Assembly: GCA_022828595.1 (NCBI GenBank)
Contig: JAKGHH010000004.1
Location: forward strand, 51,138,922 to 51,202,921
DNA length: 64,000 nucleotides
Reading direction: 5' to 3'
Source of the DNA: Nelumbo lutea
Taxonomy: Eukaryota > Streptophyta > Magnoliopsida > Proteales > Nelumbonaceae
In this document: one piece after another, positions 1 through 11,343 of the stretch
How the letters are laid out: every line of letters begins with the position of its first letter
Position numbering within the stretch: the stretch's first letter is position 1
The notes under the pieces: generated by a model
What the model was told of the DNA's origin: nothing
Databases searched by the model: none
Seen by the model: the letters and a program-made list of their open reading frames with translations, nothing else
Position numbers and translations under genes: made by a program

Positions 1-1030
1 GACCTTATCATTGACCTCCACATAAGCCACATGGGTTTAGCCTAGCCTCTATTACAAGGCCTGATTGAATTCACTACTGAATATAGTGAACCCCTGAGTC
101 CATCAATATGGTCTCTTAATGGGCCCAACATTTACACTAAATGGTCATTGGGTCCAGCCATCTTATGAAGGCCCAAGGACTGGGGGTAGATGTGAGATTA
201 ACCCATCATGTTTTATTATCCCTAAATGGTCTTACACTTAACCTCTCAGCCCATAATGATCAAACACTACCCGACAAGAGATGACATCTCCCTCGGTTGT
301 AAGGTACAGTGTTGCACTCTCTACTTATATTGATCTTGGGAATTAAAACATTTTTGCAAACATTTTGTAAAACCATAATATATATGTATATATCTATATA
401 AATATATTTTGCAAAATAAATTTCAACAAGTTTGAAATCAACTGAAAGTAGTTTAGGTTTCCATCAAAGAGAGTGAATTCCCTGATTATTCACTTTATTT
501 GACAAAGGGGCTAATTCTATCACTATGATCACCCACTCAGATGAATTCTTAGATTGTCCCAACATACCCAGGTTTTAAGCCCCTCTAAGAATCTCGCTGA
601 TTGTCATATCAAAGACAACTCAATCTGACACCTAGTGTAGTACCATACTAGAGTCTAAGGGTCAGGTGTAACATTCCAATTTTTCCTACCTGTCTCCAAG
701 GTCCAAGGCAATATTAGAATTTGGTCTGGTTCAAGGTTTTAAGAAAACCCACACTGCATGTGCCATACGTCTCACCCTGGTAGTTGAGACAAGCAACCCC
801 AACCCACTTGGTAGCACATTAGTGTCAGCTTTGATAGGATAAACCTCCCCAGGTCTATCCAACGGCTGTGGAGATTCTAAACTAACACGAGTCTCATAAG
901 TGTCTAGTTTAAGGGTATTACACAAAAATGCACCATAATAACATGAATCAATTATGTATTTCATTCATTTATAATAAATGTCAATAAGTACATCAATCTG
1001 ATTGAAGCTAAGGGCATACACTATCTAACC
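1..1030. repeat. Dispersed repeat family, copy A (cut by window edge)
   Basis: This segment is collinear with 17590-18490. Shared anchors in the same order include the phrases around 'agccacatgggtt', 'cttatgaa..cccaag', 'atgatcaccca', 'aactcaatc', 'gtagttgagac' and the end phrase 'gagctaagggcatacacta' (here with one mismatch). The two copies differ by many substitutions and small indels, so they are old. No coding potential was seen. The length and lack of ORFs fit an LTR or untranslated part of a retrotransposon, but no partner domain was found, so the class is unknown. Confidence 0.7.
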
Positions 1031-1446
1031 GTTAATTCCTCTTCATGGGAAGATGGTCACTATGCATTGGGTGTTATAGTAAGAGATGATATGAGTAAGG
1101 TTTGATTCTCAGTGTCAAAATGACAGTGGTTATTGCACTATTAGCCAAGCATAAGCCTAAGCAACCCACAAAGCCCATCACGGCCATAAAGTTCAGGAAT
1201 TATAAGTACATGATAGTTAACAATTTTTTTTGGTAAAAGATGGTTATCAAAAATAAGTGCACTATGAAAGGAGATTCACATCTAGTGATTAGGAGCCACA
1301 AGGAAGAATGGATCCACCATAGAACCTAGGGACTCTTCTCGATGATTATTATGAGATCCATCAAAGAACAAATTGACGATCAAATACAAGCAGAGAGAAG
1401 TTGCTAATTGGTTATCAAAGAAGGGTCCCTTGCTCGAGTTCAGATT

Positions 1447-1559
1447 GGCGCCCCACATGCACATCCTAGCATGCATTGGGAATATCTCCCATACTTGTCG
1501 TGGGAGATGTTCCCAATACATGGCTAGGATGGGCTGGGGTGCATTGGGGCTGGGCGCCC
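1447..1559. repeat. Foldback (imperfect hairpin) element
   Basis: Positions 1463-1491 and 1501-1530 are near-perfect reverse complements (about 29 bp, two or three mismatches or bulges) around a 9-base loop. Outer arms continue the pairing less perfectly, with ggcgcccc at 1447 facing gggcgccc at 1552. The segment is GC-rich in an AT-rich neighbourhood. It could be a small MITE or a small-RNA hairpin; nothing in the sequence decides. Confidence 0.6.
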
Positions 1560-1584
1560 ATGGGGATGCAAACAGATTAGATAA

Positions 1585-2015
1585 AATTCGAACCGAGGTA
1601 CATCCGAATGCAATCTGATAGTTCAAACATCCATTCCGATATGCTTCAAAGATCCAATTAGATCTTACAAACACAGCTTTGAATTTGAATCTATTAATAA
1701 TGTTGGATATCCAAATACTATCCAATCCGATTTAATTTGTGAAAAAAAATATATAACCATTTATATAAAGAAAAACAAAACATACAAGTATTTTATTTAA
1801 TTATTTCCATCATATATATACATATGTTTTTATAAAAAATTACAAATATACAGTATAAACATATTTACAAATAAATAAATAACACACACAATCTCAACTC
1901 GGATAGGGGCTGATTCAAATTTGATCAATCAGATCCTGTTATCCGATCCGATACGAATACATCCGAATCCCACAAAACAGGATCGGATCTCAAATCGGAT
2001 TGGGATCCGATCCAT
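1585..2015. repeat. AT-rich repeat with atccgat motifs at both ends
   Basis: Both flanks carry repeated variants of 'atccgat' and 'cggat' in opposite orientations around an AT-rich core with long A/T runs. Style and base composition resemble the segment at 13110-13480. This looks like a decayed non-autonomous DNA transposon, but no target duplication was found. It lies just upstream of the promoter of the EamA-family gene. Confidence 0.35.
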
Positions 2016-2250
2016 TTGCACGATGTACCCCTCCCGGCCTCTCACCACTCTCTCAACATAAGTTTTGCGGATGTAACGACCTACCTTATATCCGCGGATA
2101 CAGCCCTCACGCAACCGTGCGCACATCGTGCTCACAGATCACAAGCTCACAGCCACCTGCAGCTGTGCATTGATTCACGGCTGGATGTTTTCTAAGCGGT
2201 TTTTAATATTTCTTTTTTTTTTGGTAAAAGTTTTTTAATATTCCAATGCT

Positions 2251-2259
2251 TATAAAATA
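2251..2259 (+). promoter_or_regulatory. Candidate TATA box of the EamA-family gene
   Basis: The sequence tataaaata lies 138 bp upstream of the ATG at 2389. Typical plant spacing would put transcription start near 2280, giving a leader of about 105 bases that is A-rich and free of other obvious promoter elements. The call rests on the motif and its position only. Confidence 0.35.
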
Positions 2260-2388
2260 AAAAGTCAAAAAAAGAAGAAAAAGGACACCTGTCCGTAACG
2301 CAAACAGTGGTTCCAACTTCCATTCCAACTAAAACAAACGAACGAAGAAATTGGAAAGAAGATAAAAAAATAATCAAGAGAAACGAAC

Positions 2389-5300
2389 ATGGCTACAACC
2401 ATTTCTTTCCTTCATCTCCACTCCAACCTTCCCGTCTTTGGTACACCAAATCCGCCTCTGCTGAATCCCAGATCAAGAAATGGCATCACGAGTCAAACCC
2501 TCCTCAGGTCTACTAGTGGGGTTTCATCTTATAATAATCGCCTCAGCAGTGCTCGGGTCAGGGCTACAAGAACCGTCGTCAATTGCACCAGGGCAAAGTC
2601 CGAAATGGACTCCTCTGTCGACTGCATTGGCACTGGTCTCGACGTTGAGTGCGTCGTCAATTCGCCGGGAGCCAACTCCGAGACTGATCAGTTGTTGCAG
2701 GCTAACAGCTCAACGTTAGAAATTGAGGACAAGAATGCGGAAACGCTTGATTTGGGTTTTGCTACTGAGGTCTTGGATTGGGCTCTTCTAGTGTCGCCGT
2801 TCTTCTTCTGGGGGACGGCTATGGTGGCAATGAAGGAGGTATTGCCTAAGGCTGGACCGTTCTTCGTGTCTGCTTTCCGGCTTATTCCAGCTGGGATGCT
2901 ATTGATTGGGTTTGCAGGATTCAGAGGGAGGAGACAACCTTCAGGCCTTGAAGCTTGGTTTTCAATAATTCTGTTCGGTATTGTTGATGCTGCATGTTTT
3001 CAGGTGAGGTAGGCATAATAATGATTTGCAATTACAACTATTAGGGTGTTCTGATATTTGGCATTTTCTTTTCTGGGTCTTATCCTTTCCTGACTGATAC
3101 ATTTCTTGATTTTCTGGTTCTAATATTTTTAATATTTGTACAGGGATTCCTTGCTGAAGGTTTGCAGAAAACATCGGCTGGTTTAGGTAGCGTAAGTAAT
3201 ATTTTTCATGTTTTCAATTTTCCATCAGCCAACAGCTAATGTTTTTCAGTGATTGTATGCTTTTATTTTATCTGCTATTTTGACCTGATGTTGGTTTTAC
3301 CAATGTATGAATCCTGTAATATTTGGTATTTTTGTCTAGTTTGTGATTCCAAAAAATTACCAGCTGAATAAAATGAAAAATGCAGGTAATAATCGATTCA
3401 CAACCGTTGACAGTTGCTATACTTGCTTCCTTGTTATTTGGTGAATCCATTGGGTTTATTGGAGCTGCTGGACTTGTGCTTGGTGTCATAGGACTTTTAC
3501 TTCTTGAGGTATATTTCTGGTAAACCGGTATATTCTTTATTAGTTGGCAGGTATCTAAACTTTAGGATTTAGTTTGAACTCTAGCCCTTCTTTATCTATT
3601 GAATATTGATGAGGAATTTTAGATCAACCATAGGGGTGTCCGACAACATGGTTGGTTTTGTTTGTGAAAACAAAAACAATTGCCACATCAGAAAAAAACA
3701 ATATAATTTTGCTGATGTGGCAGTTGTTTTTGTTTTCAAAACCACAACCAACCATGTTGTTGAACACTCCCTATATCAATACTTGTATAATTGTGTTTTT
3801 GTTGGAGATTAGATGTTGAAATTTGATATAGATTATTCTAAGGAGTAGGATTTAGCTATAAGATTGTTGTATGTCATTTTATCATTAGGCAATCAAAAAG
3901 TTGGAAGGACATTTATAGCAGAGTATTAAGAAAGTGAAAGTGATAAATAGTGATACTAGTTATTAAAAGTGTGTCTCAGTGGTTCATAAATGTTGTGGTG
4001 TCTAGAAAGTTTCTGCTTCTGTTTCGGACCTGCAGGTATACCATTATTGACTATTTTAACTGCATTATGAGTAGTTTGATTTCTTTTTGTAGAAAAGTGT
4101 GATGTTTATTCTTTTTTCTTGTTTGTTTATTAGTCATGGGCTTTCCTGTATGGGCCAGTCCACTTTCTTATTTGTTTATTATGGTTATAACCACTGCCAC
4201 ATTATGAGGGGAAGACTTGTAATTCTGCCCAATGTATCAAAGAAATTGGGGATGATCTGTTCTCTCTGCTCCCATTTTTTCTTCTCTTCTCTCTTCTTCT
4301 TCTCCACACTTTCTTCTCTTCTTTCATTGACAGCAACCTATCTCTTAGTGAAAACGCACAAGATTACTTAACCTGAACATATCTTTTTTGGATCAACAAC
4401 TTTACTGCTGAAACTCTGTTTATGTGTAGAGTCAATTCTCTTATTGTTTGGTGCACCTCGCAGTCATAAAGAACATATTAAGGTTATCATGACTTTTACC
4501 CATTTTCCCAGTTTACAACTCTAAATTAAACTTTTAGCAACTTATTGAAAATGGCATTCATTTCTTTGATGAAATCAAAAGCATGCACTGATTCACATAT
4601 TAATATTATAAGGACTGATGTTACAAAGTTTTTATTGTCTTTCCCCTAGTATTGCAACCAGTCTCATGATTTTGTTGTTGTGGTAAACAGCAATGTTTGT
4701 GTTGCTTGACACTTGTATGATATTCCTTCTCTCTGGTGGAGCCATTGTGAGGCATGGTGTTTCTTTTGCAGGTACCTGCACTTAATTTTGAAGGGAGTAG
4801 TTTTTCGCTATGGGGGAGTGGGGAGTGGTGGATGCTCCTTGCAGCTCAAAGCATGGCAGTGGGTACTGTCATGGTTCGCTGGGTTTCCAAGTACTCGGAC
4901 CCTGTCATGGCAACAGGCTGGGTAAGTCATACTTGTCAATTTATTCAAGTCAGGATTTGATAATCCTTTCCTTTGTTTTTTGACAATAAGGAACACCCTG
5001 TTGAGTCAATTCTGGGTAAAGCAAAGCAGTATTTGGTGGGATGGCTAGATGTCACAAAAAGTTGTTGTATTTTAGGTTCCACCATTTCTGTTTCTATCGG
5101 GGGAGTGATTTTTTTATGATTCTTTTGTTTTACAGAAAAAGGTTTACTGTACATTTTGTCTCTTTCATGTACAGCTGATATACATGTAGTCATGTACATG
5201 TTTTCCTGAGGGTGTCTTTCCCTCTTCTTTAATACAAATTATACATCATCTATTAAAAAAAAATCTTTCCATTGGTCTTCATTACTTATATGCATTTCAG

Positions 5301-8300
5301 ACAATGTTTTCCTACCAGAGGTTGCAGGGAGAATTTATAAATTCAATTATATTGTCTATTTATGACCCCCAACCAAAGGGGCTAACATGCTTACATTTTT
5401 CCTCATTACAGCACATGATTATTGGTGGGCTCCCTCTTGTGGCAATCTCTGTGCTCAATCATGATCCTGCAACTAGTGGAAGTTTTAAGGAACTAACATC
5501 AAATGATCTCTTGGCACTTCTCTACACCTCCATTTTTGGAAGTGCCATCAGCTATGGTGTCTTCTTCTACAATGCAACAAGAGGTCATTTTCGTGTTTTC
5601 TTCTTTTTTCATCTCCTTGGTTCTGTGGTGCAGTTTTTCCAAGGAAATGAAAATATGATATCTAATTGTCTTCTTAACCTTTTGTAGACTTTTCATTTAT
5701 TGGTATTGTTTCTAATAATTGTTATCGTGGTATTTGTAACCGAGTACTCCAAGTTAGTAGACCCCCCAGTGGAAAAGTAGAAAAAATATAGGAGGGTTAA
5801 CTAAACGTGAAAATTGCTTATATTTTCTGCTGCACATACATATTATTTCAATTGCAATTAGTTGTGGTAATTGATCCCACATTTTACCCTAATAATATGT
5901 TCACAGAACCAATGTTTTAAAATGCAGAGGCATGATGCGAGGTGTTACACTACCTAGAGGTGTGCGGTGTAAGCCTCCCGACCACAAGGAGGTGTAAGCC
6001 TCCTTAAGAGGAGGGGGATGAGGAGGAAGAAGAGGAAGGAGGCCCATGAGGTGTACACCTCTAGCACGCCTCATGAAAAAAGCATATGAGGCGTGCACCT
6101 CTTGCACCTGAGGTGTATGCCTCAGAGGTGTCAGTGCCTCTAGCCTATGCCTTAGGGCATTTTGGGGGCATCTCGCCTGCAGGTGTACACTTCTCACACT
6201 TTTAAAAACAGTGCTCACAACATGGAATCGGATATCTATACCATAGTTGTCAAGGCATTGCCTAGGCAACTAAGCACTTTTACTGCTCGCCTCGCCCGAA
6301 CGCCAACTAATTTTTGTATTATACTTTACATTATTTTATAATATTTTTCTATTTTTGTACTTTACAACAAATAACCCTCACTGCTTCTTAAATTTTTTAT
6401 TCTTTTCCTTCCTTTTCTGGAACAAAAGCAGGGGTTATGCCCCTTCTCCTTCTTCATTTGATGCTTTTGTTTTCTTATTTTTCCTGAAGCAAGAACAGGG
6501 GCTTCGCCAGATCATCATCATAATCATCTTTTTCAATGTTTTTTTCTTACATTTATTTTTGGTTGAAACAAGAACAGGAGCTTTGCCCTTTCTTCTCCTT
6601 CATCATTTTTTAGGGTTTTTGCTTTCACTTTTCTGAGACAAAAACAGGTTCTTCGACTTTCCTTTTCTTTACTTTTCTGATTTGTTTTCTTTTTTCTATG
6701 ACAAAAACAAAGGTTTAGTCCCTTCTTTTCCTAGGGATGATATTTCTTAGACACTAGCCTTGAAACATTAGGAATGGAAGGATTATTTCTAAGAAACAAA
6801 CCTTGAAACACTAGGAAAAGCAAGGTTATATTTGATACACTGGTTGACACCCAGGCAAGCGCCTAAGTGACTAGGTGACTAAGCTCTCACCTGTTGCCTA
6901 GGGTCACCTTGGCGCCTTGGAAACTATGGTCTATACAGGATATGTAATTGATCAACCAACTTCATTCTCTTCTTTTTTTCTTGATTTTTCAATGGATTTG
7001 GGTGCTTGCCCATTTAATCTAGCATGGACCTATATGTGGTGGTGACACTCTCTTCAGAATGCAATTCAACCAGACGCAAGTAATGACAGTAGGGAGGAAG
7101 AATCTCACACATCATAATTGGTGGAGGTGAAGCCTAATGCTTGAGATGAGTGCTCCCACCAAAGGCCTGCCACAGAAGAGGAGATGTGCCTGACTATGGA
7201 TGTTCATTTACAGGGTGTAAGTTAGTTGGAAGATGGCCACTACTATGTCTTAAATAGAGAAGGCAATAGGCCATAGAAGACTGCCTGGCCATTTTTTGGC
7301 CTTTGTAGCCACGAGTCTTGAGAGTCAGATGCAACCACAAGCTGATAAATCCTTTGATAAATCCTTTAACATTCATCTAATTTGCCAGGGCCCCAGAGGT
7401 ATCTCTAACTCTGGTGATTTAGTTCTCTCTCACTCACAGTTTGTGGACCTTGTAGCTTTTCCAGGTTCCCAGTCTGTCAATCACGAGCAACCACATTGTC
7501 TGTATCAGGGACAGAAATTTGGGAATTGGAGATTGTATGAATTGTGAATGAAGAAGTGTGAGGGAAAGGGGGAAAGGATCTGGGAAATTATCAGATCATT
7601 TTTTGGTAAGTAGTTGAAGCTGAGGAAGACCTTGAACTAGTCAAGTAGTGCAGTGAGTCACTGAGATTGGGTTGGAACCAGCTGTAGTGGATCGTATAGA
7701 TTCTCCTCAACCTTGCCAAGAAATATCTGAGAACCAACCAATGAATCTCTTACAGTCCTTTACAAATCAGATGGGCTTAGAGGTCTCCACTCATTAAGAC
7801 ACTAAAGTTTATTCTAGGAGGAGGGGGGAACTGATGCTAAGCTCAAACAAAAGAAGAGAAGCACAGATTTGATATTTCTTATGAGAAAGTAGGGTGTGAG
7901 AAAGTGGATAGGAGGGGCACCAGATAGGAGTGGGAACAGTAGAAAGGTGATAAAAATTGGTGGAATGACATTATGAGCAGGAACATTAGGGGCCTCAAAA
8001 GTGCAAGGAAAAGGAGGATAGTTAAGGTTACATTAAGGAGAGCAAATCTAGAAATTATGCTTATCCAAGAGTCAAAGCTTTAAGAGATAGATGCTTTGGG
8101 GAGCATTGGGTGGGGAGAGGGGGATTATCACTTGTTGGGATATAGATGATTACCTATTTGTCGAGGAGCTTAGAGGTAGTTTCTCAGTGTTTGTAATGTT
8201 GAATGAGGTAGATGATTTTGAATGAGTGATCCCAATATTTATGCGCCCAATAATTACAGAGAAAGAGTGGTTGTTGGAAGAACTTTTTTCCACAAGGGAA

Positions 8301-11300
8301 TGGTTTGTGAGTATGAATTTGCCACCTACCTCCACCCACTTAAAATTTTGTCTATAGAGAAATGTTCAAAGGTTGGCACATCCCTCACCCAATTAGCTAC
8401 CATTACTACCATGTTCTCTTTTAACAGTTTCCTTTTTGATGAGTTTCTTCATTGAAGACTCTTATGCTTCTCTCACCCCACACAGCCCAAAGTACAGAAT
8501 CTCCAGTGCAACTCTATAAAAGTCTTCCTTTCTTTGGTGGTATGAAAAAGGAGTCCTCAAATAATGCACCTATGCGATCTAGAGGTTCCCATCTATGCCA
8601 AAGAAAGAAAATACATACTCCTAAATACAAGAGGTGAGTGGGCAGGAGATTAGTAAATGAGCAGTAGATTCACCACTTGTCCTACAAAGCATATACCATC
8701 CGAATCACTTTTTCTGTTTTCAACTAAAAAACAATCAACTAAGGTGGGATTGCATAGAATTAACTAACTAGGACATTACCATGGGATTCTTTTTTTTTTC
8801 TTGGATTGGAAACAGTAGCTTTCATTCAATCCATTGGCTGACCTTCTAACTCATCTAAAGGTTATACTAATCTCTTTTGTTAGACACCTGTTTTCCCTCA
8901 CAGTTTGTCTGTTTGTCCAGATTCCTAATTCATTTGCTTGCATCCGCCCTATCACCAACTTGGAATCCCCCTCAGAGAATGGCCAAAACTTCAGCTCTTA
9001 GTGATCTCTTACACTATTGGTCCAGAGTATAAAGCCAAGGCTTGTCCTCCATCTCTTAAGATTCCCCCTATACCCGATGGTCCCGGGTTACCAAGTTAAA
9101 TCCTGTCAAAGTTCAACTTTTGCTGCACTGATGGAGCCCAACTCTCCTGAATTGCAGGCTTTGACGTTGAAGAACATGTCACTACACTCCATCCCCTGGT
9201 AATATCATCAATTGAGAACTCCTTGAACAGCTCAAGCACTTTTAACCAATGTCTACCTTGATGGTAATGCAGTCAATTAATTGATTAATTCCTACTTAGA
9301 TTTTTCTGGCCATTTAAAAATTCTGTTATTTTTTTTTTCTTCCCTAACTGTCCAAAGTATTGTTGTTCCTGCAGCTCTCCACATTTCCCTTCCCCTCTTT
9401 TTCAGCTGTCTAAAAAAGCTTGCAGCAAAACCAACTTTCCATGTCCTAAATGAGATTCTCCTGCATTTATGATTAAAAAATGAGATTCTCCTGCATCCAG
9501 TTCTCATGCTTGGGGTCCTATGGCTTCAGCACCACAGATCTTGTAAGAAAACACTTTCCTTGTCCTCAAATGGGAGAAACTGATTGAGATGGTTTGGTCA
9601 CATGCATAGAAGGCCATCTACAGAACATGTTAGAAAAGTGTTCTGTTACAAGTTGATGAGGCTAGAAGAGCAAAGGAAAGACCAAAAAGGATTTGGGTGG
9701 AAGTAATAAGAAATGATTTAAGTGCCCATAATTTAATGATGGATATGACTCTGAACAGAATGGAATGGTGAAACAAGATTCATGTAGACAACCCCATATA
9801 GTTGCAACAAGGATTACATGATGGTGATACAGAAAAATATGTGAAAACACTCCACTTCAATCAAAGTCTAGAGCTGTGTAAAGGAAAATCTGATTCTTTT
9901 TTCCATTTTCTCAGAAGAAAATCTTGAAAAAATACTGACGTTTGTTTATTGAGGATAAACTCTATGCTGGAAGACTCTATAGTGTATAAATCAAGGTTGA
10001 AGGTCCATCCTCTAGTACCCGTTTTCTTACCTTAAAGAGGTGAGCTGTCCATTACTGATGCCATCAAACCATACAGATGATGCCAGCCGCCCATTCAGGA
10101 TGAACAATTAACTCTCAATCTTAGCTTACAATGCTCTCATACCAAGTTGGTTGTTATTTAGTGGTTTTAGTGAAGGGGTTTAGTGGTTTAGTGAAGATGG
10201 TTTTTCGAAAATTGAGAGAGCAAGAGCAACACCCCTCCTCTTTAACTGTTATTCAATATCAGAGTAGATAGGTAGTAATAACTGGTGATTTTTGTACTCA
10301 TCAAAAAAAAAAAAAAAAAAGAAAACTGGTGATTTCTGTGAGCTGCTACCTCCAGAGGCTTCATATCCTCTCCTAACCAAAACTGCACTCTAAACTAGCC
10401 AATTTCTAGAGACGCCCAAGTGCCAATGCCAGAAGTCCTCCAGGCTTATAAAAATCTCTGGTTCATTGATCCCTAAGCCTGCATGAGTTTCTCCTGGGAG
10501 AAATGTAGACTTACCAAGACTGATTGCTCTCATACCAACTTGTTTTGTTAAATAATATAAATCTGAATTTAGTTGATGATAAAAAAATGAATGGCACAAG
10601 AATAAATGTAGAAGGAAAAAAGAGAAGAGAGAAGGTTTGAAGATTAGTCACTCAAATTGTGGGTGTCATGATGCGCCTGGTATCTTTTATTATTAACTGA
10701 TATATAAGAAAAAAGAAAGTTACAATTATGTCCCTGATTAGGCAGCAGCAATAAACAAATACTGAACAAGGCCTATAAGGTCCATAAGACCAAAGATCCA
10801 ATAAGAAGCTAAATATTGAACTAAACAATCAGTAATAAATAAATAAATATAGCAGTAAAAATAGCCCATTTATAAGCAGTGTCAAACTAAAATATAACCT
10901 TTAAGATACAGTATTTCATATTTAGGACTTTTTGACAGCATGAAAATATTTTATTAGAACAGAAAAAATTATTACAACTGATTCATATTTAGGGTTTATT
11001 GATTGTTGGCTTTGATGCATTTGCAGGCAGTTTGACTAAGCTTAGCTCTCTCACCTTCCTAACCCCAATGTTTGCTTCAATTTTCGGGTAAGATAATGGA
11101 AATCTGTATATTTTCAAGAGATATTTGAAAAGAAAAGTTCATGCATCTGCCTAGATTTCTTTCTTTGTGCCTCCAGAGATAAAATGAAAAACCCACTATA
11201 ATATATTGCTTTATGCTGAACAGTATGGTTTTATTGTCAGGTATTTTTACCTTGGTGAGACATTCTCGCCTTTGCAACTGATTGGGGCATTGGTGACTGT

Positions 11301-11343
11301 GGTTGCTATATACATGGTTAATTACCGGAACACCATTGAATAA
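2389..11343 (+). CDS. Plastid WAT1-related / EamA-domain transporter-like protein (7 exons)
   Basis: Exons: 2389-3003, 3144-3191, 3386-3508, 4772-4921, 5412-5583, 11027-11087, 11241-11343. All introns are GT-AG and the joins keep one frame through 424 codons, stop included. The 423-residue product closely resembles what I recall of the Arabidopsis WAT1-related chloroplast protein At3g02690 (similar length). About 125 N-terminal residues are Ser/Arg-rich and look like a transit peptide plus linker. From about residue 127 there are roughly ten hydrophobic segments forming two EamA repeats, the first beginning DWALLVSPFFFWG and the second ending VAIYMVNYR. This is the drug/metabolite transporter fold. 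Substrate is unknown; a plastid-envelope location is inferred. The first ATG of the frame is used. The other ATG-led frames over exon 1 lack any such domain. Intron 5 is 5443 bp and full of repeats. Confidence 0.92.
3633..3771. mobile_element. MITE in intron 3 of the EamA-family gene
   Basis: Terminal inverted repeats start ggggtgtccgacaacatgg and end in the reverse complement of gggagtgttcaacaacatgg. The interior is also strongly self-complementary around ttttgctgatgtggca. A second copy with the same core lies at 58136-59720, where it is flanked by TTA, suggesting a PIF/Harbinger (Tourist-like) MITE. Flanks here (ATA/TAT) do not show a clean 3-bp duplication. Confidence 0.8.
5910..6212. mobile_element. 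TIR element of the 'aatgttttaaaatg' family, intron 5
   Basis: It begins caatgttttaaaatgcagagg and ends with the inverted counterpart tttaaaaacagtg. The interior is rich in gaggcgt/cctc-type words and a purine tract of 'gaggagg' units. A partial copy lies at 56307-56470 with the same start and the same purine tract. No coding sequence. No clean target duplication was found, so the superfamily is open (hAT-like by TIR style). Confidence 0.6.
6242..6928. mobile_element. Non-autonomous hAT-like element, intron 5
   Basis: The ends are catagttgtcaaggc and its inverted counterpart (ccttggaaactatg), followed inward by gcctaggcaac / gttgcctaggg. Flanking 8-mers atctatac (6234-6241) and gtctatac (6929-6936) match at 7 of 8, as expected for hAT. 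The interior has four spaced variants of 'aacaggggcttcgcccct', a short palindrome-centred motif. No transposase reading frame. A related element lies at 21255-22132. Confidence 0.75.
7960..8330 (+). pseudogene. L1-type LINE relic, start of ORF2 (endonuclease)
   Basis: Translation across shifting frames gives NIRGLKSARKRRIVK, then IMLIQESKL, then IITCWDIDDYLFVEELRGSF and NIYAPNN. These are the conserved N-terminal blocks of plant L1 ORF2 endonuclease. Stops and frameshifts interrupt it. Low-complexity sequence from about 7000 to 7960 may be decayed ORF1, but I see no clear domain there. Lies in sense orientation in intron 5 of the EamA-family gene. Confidence 0.7.
8340..9560. other. Intron 5 stretch without recognised content
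   Basis: No domain, TIR pair or tandem array was seen. There is a 23-bp local duplication (aaatgagattctcctgcat words) near 9448-9495. It may be the decayed body of the LINE relics on either side. Confidence 0.4.
9570..9840 (+). pseudogene. RTE-like non-LTR retrotransposon 3' relic
   Basis: The frame reads LRWFGHMHRRPS at about 9583-9620, then a second frame gives RPKRIWVEVIRNDL and MEWxNKIHVDNP. These are the C-terminal blocks of the plant reverse-transcriptase family usually written RWFGHV..RRP...VRKDL...WR..I. Frameshifts and a stop break it. It is a dead fragment in intron 5. Confidence 0.65.
10120..10860 (-). repeat. Possible LTR-retrotransposon leader fragments
   Basis: Two copies of gctctcatacca, at about 10133-10144 and 10527-10538, match the reverse complement of the usual plant initiator-Met primer-binding site (TGGTATCAGAGC) with one difference. 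Each is followed on the + strand by sequence that could be decayed LTR. A poly-A run lies near 10303-10320. No coding domain was found, so this is only a suggestion of minus-strand LTR elements. Confidence 0.3.

Noticed and set aside
4099..4371. 90-codon frame in intron 3 of the EamA-family gene
   Set aside because: It is low-complexity Phe/Ser/Leu text in an intron; it may be part of a solo LTR but no partner or ends were found.
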